Shown here: positions 14,187-16,789 of the stretch, piece by piece | Layout of the letters: each line of letters opens with the position of its first letter | Position numbering within the stretch: the first letter of the stretch is position 1 | Assembly: GCA_040079795.1 (NCBI GenBank) | Contig: JBEBJQ010000086.1 | Coordinates: forward strand, 1 to 16,789 | From: SXIZ01 sp040079795 | Lineage (GTDB): Bacteria; Pseudomonadota; Gammaproteobacteria; Methylococcales; Methylomonadaceae | Direction: 5' to 3' | Length of the DNA: 16,789 bases | Made by a program: the position numbers and the translations under genes | The notes under the pieces: model-generated | What the model was told of the DNA's origin: nothing | The model's input: only the letters and a program-made list of their open reading frames with translations | Databases searched by the model: none

Positions 14187-15851
14187 ATGAGCGAAAGCTT
14201 TGCAGATTTATTTGAAGAAAGTTTAGCCAAGACCGAAATGCGTCCTGGTGCCATGTTAATGGGTACAGTAGTTGATATCGAAAACGATATGATTATCGTC
14301 AGCACCCACTCGAAATCGGAAGGTGTCATTCCAAAATGGCAGTTTCTAAATAACGATGGCGAATTAGAAGTTAAAGTTGGCGATGTCATAGAAGTTGCCC
14401 TTGACTTATTTGAAGACGGCTTAGGCGCTACCCTTCTTTCCCGTGATAAAGCTAAGAAAAATAAAGCCTGGAGTGAACTCGAAAAAGCCTTCGAAACACA
14501 GGAAACCATTATTGGTAAAATTAACGGCAAAGTCCGTGGCGGTTTTACCGTTGCAGTTGGCGCTTTACGTGCCTTCTTGCCGGGTTCTTTAGTCGATGTA
14601 CGCCCAATTCGCGACACCACTTTCCTTGAAAACCGTGATTTAGAATTCAAAGTCATCAAAATTGACCAAAAACGTAACAACGTAGTGTTATCACGTCGTG
14701 CGGTGGTTGAGAAAGAATACAGTGAAGAGCGTGATGAACTGCTCAAAACCCTGGATGATGGCGCAATTGTTACCGGTGTGGTTAAAAACCTGACCGATTA
14801 CGGTGCGTTCATCGACTTGGGTGGTATTGACGGCTTATTGCACATCACTGATATGGCATGGCGCCGTGTGCGTCATCCGTCTGAGTGCGTTGAAATCGGT
14901 CAAGAAATCAAAGTTAAAGTCCTTAAATACGACAAAGATAAAAACCGCGTTTCTTTAGGCATGAAACAAATGGGTGAAGACCCTTGGCAAAACATTGCCC
15001 GTCGCTACCCAGCCGGTGCCCGCGTATTCGGTAAAGTCAATAACCTGACTGACTATGGCTGCTTTATTGAAATCGAAGAAGGAGTGGAAGGTTTAGTTCA
15101 CGTTTCTGAGATGGATTGGACTAACAAAAACGTTAATCCTTCTAAAGTCGTACAATTGGGAGATGACGTTGAAGTCATGGTGTTGGAAATTGACGAAGAG
15201 CGCCGCCGTATTTCTTTAGGGATGAAGCAATGTAAAGTCAACCCTTGGGATGAATTTGCAGCAACCCATAATAAAGGCGATAAAATCACCGGTAGAATCA
15301 AATCTATTACCGACTTCGGTATTTTCATTGGTCTGGATGGCGGTATCGATGGCTTGGTTCACATGTCTGATATTTCCTGGATTGATGAAGGTGAAGCGTC
15401 TATTCGCGACTTCAAAAAAGGCGATGAAGTTGAGACCGTTATATTAGCGGTTGATGCAGAACGTGAGCGTATTTCTTTGGGCGTCAAGCAATTAGAACAA
15501 GATCCTTTCCAAAACTTCCTGGCTGCTAATGAAAAAGGCGCATTAGTTAAAGGCGTCATCAAAGAAGTAGATGCTAAAGGTGCGGTAATCTTATTGGCTG
15601 ATAACGTTGAAGGCTATTTGCGCGCTTCTGAAATTCAACGTGACCGCGTTGAAGATGCCCGTACTTTACTAAAAGAAGGCGATACAATTGAAGCCAAATT
15701 TATTGGCGTCGATAAGAAAAGTAAGTCTATTTCGCTGTCAATGAAAGCCAAGGAAGTTGAAGAAGAAGTTGTGGGTATCAAAGAATATACTCAAACGTCG
15801 ACTCCCGGCACAGCGACCTTAGGTGACATTTTCAAACAAATGGAAAAATAA
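14187..15851 (+). CDS. rpsA: 30S ribosomal protein S1
   Basis: This 554-aa RNA-binding protein helps the 30S subunit unfold and load mRNAs, especially structured or weakly Shine-Dalgarno-led ones. The N-terminal ribosome-anchoring segment MSESFADLFEESL is canonical. Six S1 (OB-fold) repeats follow at about 21-87, 105-171, 192-260, 277-347, 364-434 and 451-520. Repeats 3-5 show the clear signature (LTDYGAFI...GGIDGLLHITDM, LTDYGCFI...GVEGLVHVSEM, ITDFGIFI...GGIDGLVHMSDI). Length matches E. coli S1 (557 aa). Several genes in this window have poor Shine-Dalgarno sites, which fits an organism with a full-length S1. It has a good ribosome-binding site and a strong terminator directly downstream. 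Confidence 0.98.
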   Translation: MSESFADLFEESLAKTEMRPGAMLMGTVVDIENDMIIVSTHSKSEGVIPKWQFLNNDGELEVKVGDVIEVALDLFEDGLGATLLSRDKAKKNKAWSELEKAFETQETIIGKINGKVRGGFTVAVGALRAFLPGSLVDVRPIRDTTFLENRDLEFKVIKIDQKRNNVVLSRRAVVEKEYSEERDELLKTLDDGAIVTGVVKNLTDYGAFIDLGGIDGLLHITDMAWRRVRHPSECVEIGQEIKVKVLKYDKDKNRVSLGMKQMGEDPWQNIARRYPAGARVFGKVNNLTDYGCFIEIEEGVEGLVHVSEMDWTNKNVNPSKVVQLGDDVEVMVLEIDEERRRISLGMKQCKVNPWDEFAATHNKGDKITGRIKSITDFGIFIGLDGGIDGLVHMSDISWIDEGEASIRDFKKGDEVETVILAVDAERERISLGVKQLEQDPFQNFLAANEKGALVKGVIKEVDAKGAVILLADNVEGYLRASEIQRDRVEDARTLLKEGDTIEAKFIGVDKKSKSISLSMKAKEVEEEVVGIKEYTQTSTPGTATLGDIFKQMEK

Positions 15852-15862
15852 TCGACATAACG

Positions 15863-15900
15863 AGGCCTGCACAGTCATAACTGACCATGCAGGCCTTTTT
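15863..15900 (+). terminator. intrinsic terminator of rpsA
   Basis: AGGCCTGCA (15863-15871) and TGCAGGCCT (15888-15896) form a 9-bp GC-rich stem followed by T to 15900. The loop contains a second small stem, CAGT/ACTG. ihfB starts 26 bp later, so its mRNA arises by read-through or from a promoter inside rpsA. Confidence 0.9.
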
Positions 15901-15926
15901 CGGTATTTGGACTCTCAGGATTTAAT

Positions 15927-16232
15927 GTGACAAAATCAGAATTAATTGAAGCGCTTGCAAAACAGCAGCCACATTTAGCGTTAAGAGATGTTGAGTTAGC
16001 GGTAAAGTGCATCATTGAACAAATGAATAACGCCTTGGCGACTGGCGAAAGGATTGAAATACGGGGGTTTGGCAGTTTTTCCTTACATCATCGTGAACCA
16101 CGCATAGGGCGCAACCCTAAGACGGGTGAGTCAGTGTCGCTTCCCTCTAAGCATGTACCGCATTTTAAACCCGGTAAAGAATTACGGGATCGCGTAGATG
16201 CTGCACGGGAAAAATGCAGGATAATTGATTGA
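15927..16232 (+). CDS. ihfB: integration host factor subunit beta
   Basis: This 101-aa HU/IHF-family protein pairs with IHF alpha and bends DNA sharply at specific sites. It acts in recombination, replication and sigma-54 promoters. MTKSELIEALA (1-11), GERIEIRGFGSFSLH (41-55), GRNPKTG (61-67, carrying the intercalating proline) and VPHFKPGKELRDRV (77-90) match IHF beta closely, which separates it from HU. It has a slightly longer C-terminal tail than E. coli IHF beta (94 aa). The start is GTG at 15927 with AGGA six bases before it. An overlapping out-of-frame ATG (15925) meets an immediate TGA. It lies directly after rpsA, the usual neighbour. Confidence 0.97.
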   Translation: MTKSELIEALAKQQPHLALRDVELAVKCIIEQMNNALATGERIEIRGFGSFSLHHREPRIGRNPKTGESVSLPSKHVPHFKPGKELRDRVDAAREKCRIID

Positions 16233-16357
16233 TGTAATAAGCAAGCAATAAGCTAACCCTTATTGTATTGTTGTATGCGGTTATATTTAAAGAACTTGAG
16301 TAAGTACTCTCGATAATAAAAATAGAGTGTTTTTTGGCTACAGGATATTGAAGTAAA

Positions 16358-16684
16358 ATGAAAAATATTAATGTCGCGCTAGTAAGATTGTTGCAGTTCC
16401 TGGTATTTGCGTTGTTCACCTTTATGGTATTAGCCTATTTCGGTGCCATTGTTTTATTACCGCTAGACATGGTGGCTTTACTCATTAAGTTACTGGGTGT
16501 ATTTGGTTTAAATAATTTTATCGGCGCATTAATTGCCGTACCAGCCATTGGCTATTTAGGCTTAATGGCCTATAAAACCCCTGAATTGGTTAAAATGCTG
16601 ATTGATACTGGCATTGATCTGGTTACTACCGGCAAACAAAGAGTTGAAGCGTTTAACAAAATTGCAGAAACCGTAAAAGGCTAG
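16358..16684 (+). CDS. small inner-membrane protein of unknown function
   Basis: This is a 108-aa protein with a hydrophobic first segment at about 11-34 and a second at about 53-72, separated by a moderately hydrophobic stretch. A short amphipathic cytosolic tail (73-108, TPELVKML...GKQRVEAFNKIAE) follows. I recognise no family. In many gammaproteobacteria the gene after ihfB is lapA, also small with two membrane spans. This sequence does not show LapA motifs, so I do not use that name. A weak GAAG ribosome-binding site precedes ATG 16358. 125 bp separate it from ihfB, with no clear terminator. Confidence 0.72.
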   Translation: MKNINVALVRLLQFLVFALFTFMVLAYFGAIVLLPLDMVALLIKLLGVFGLNNFIGALIAVPAIGYLGLMAYKTPELVKMLIDTGIDLVTTGKQRVEAFNKIAETVKG

Positions 16685-16740
16685 GGCTAGGAGCTATGAT
16701 CATTTCTGGTGTATGAGGAAAAAAGAAAGCGGTGTAACCT

Positions 16741-16789
16741 GTTGGTAAAGATCTCGCCAGATCATCTTACTAACAAAAGGAAACACCAC
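16741..16789 (+). promoter_or_regulatory. leader hairpin and ribosome-binding site of the gene beyond the window
   Basis: GTTGGTAA (16741-16748) pairs with TTACTAAC (16767-16774) with one G-U. An inner stem GATCT/AGATC (16750-16754, 16759-16763) is closed by loop CGCC. AAAAGGA (16775-16781) follows and the window ends 8 nt later, so a start codon is expected at once. The stem sits just upstream of the ribosome-binding site and could modulate translation. Two tiny overlapping frames (16696-16716 and 16713-16748) precede it. Confidence 0.45.

Noticed and set aside
14144..14746. 200-codon minus-strand frame opposite rpsA
   Set aside because: Low-complexity Ser/Thr-rich translation that mirrors the codon pattern of rpsA; a shadow of a real gene.

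Overview
The window looks like chromosomal DNA of a gammaproteobacterium. The block aroA-cmk-rpsA-ihfB (12113-16232) is the gene order typical of Gammaproteobacteria, and its proteins carry all the expected motifs. A SmbP-like histidine-rich periplasmic protein and a DUF3280/DUF2380-like exported protein resemble families I associate with methylotrophs, methanotrophs and ammonia oxidisers. A Methylococcales-type methanotroph is therefore my best guess, but it is an inference and no marker gene for methane oxidation is present.

Layout. 1-1039: a short upstream stretch and a PLP enzyme of the D-cysteine desulfhydrase/ACC deaminase family on the plus strand. 947-4083: three minus-strand genes, read from dsbD through smbP to an exported unknown protein whose 3' end overlaps the PLP enzyme gene antisense by 93 bp. 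All three products act in or across the cell envelope, and smbP appears to have its own promoter. 4084-4965: a gene-poor gap with perfect palindromes and a decayed IS3-family transposase. 4966-6683: two cytosolic alpha/beta-hydrolase esterases in a probable operon. 6686-8463: a phosphate-starvation unit with a clear PhoB box, an exported alkaline phosphatase and a strong intrinsic terminator. 8488-9192: a secreted protein of unknown function. 9451-11469 (minus): a large secreted Asp-box beta-propeller protein with bacterial Ig-like repeats. 11560-12112: an AT-rich non-coding stretch. 12113-16232: aroA (class II type EPSP synthase) overlapping cmk, then rpsA with its own terminator, then ihfB with a GTG start. 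16358-16684: a small membrane protein. The window ends on a ribosome-binding site and leader hairpin, apparently just before the next gene.

The ordinary part is the aroA-ihfB housekeeping block. The accessory part (about 4.1-11.5 kb) holds the more unusual material: the IS3 fossil, the palindromes, the unknown secreted protein behind phoA and the propeller/Ig protein. I see no CRISPR array, tRNA, rRNA, phage module or obvious defence system, and no convincing wholly new system.
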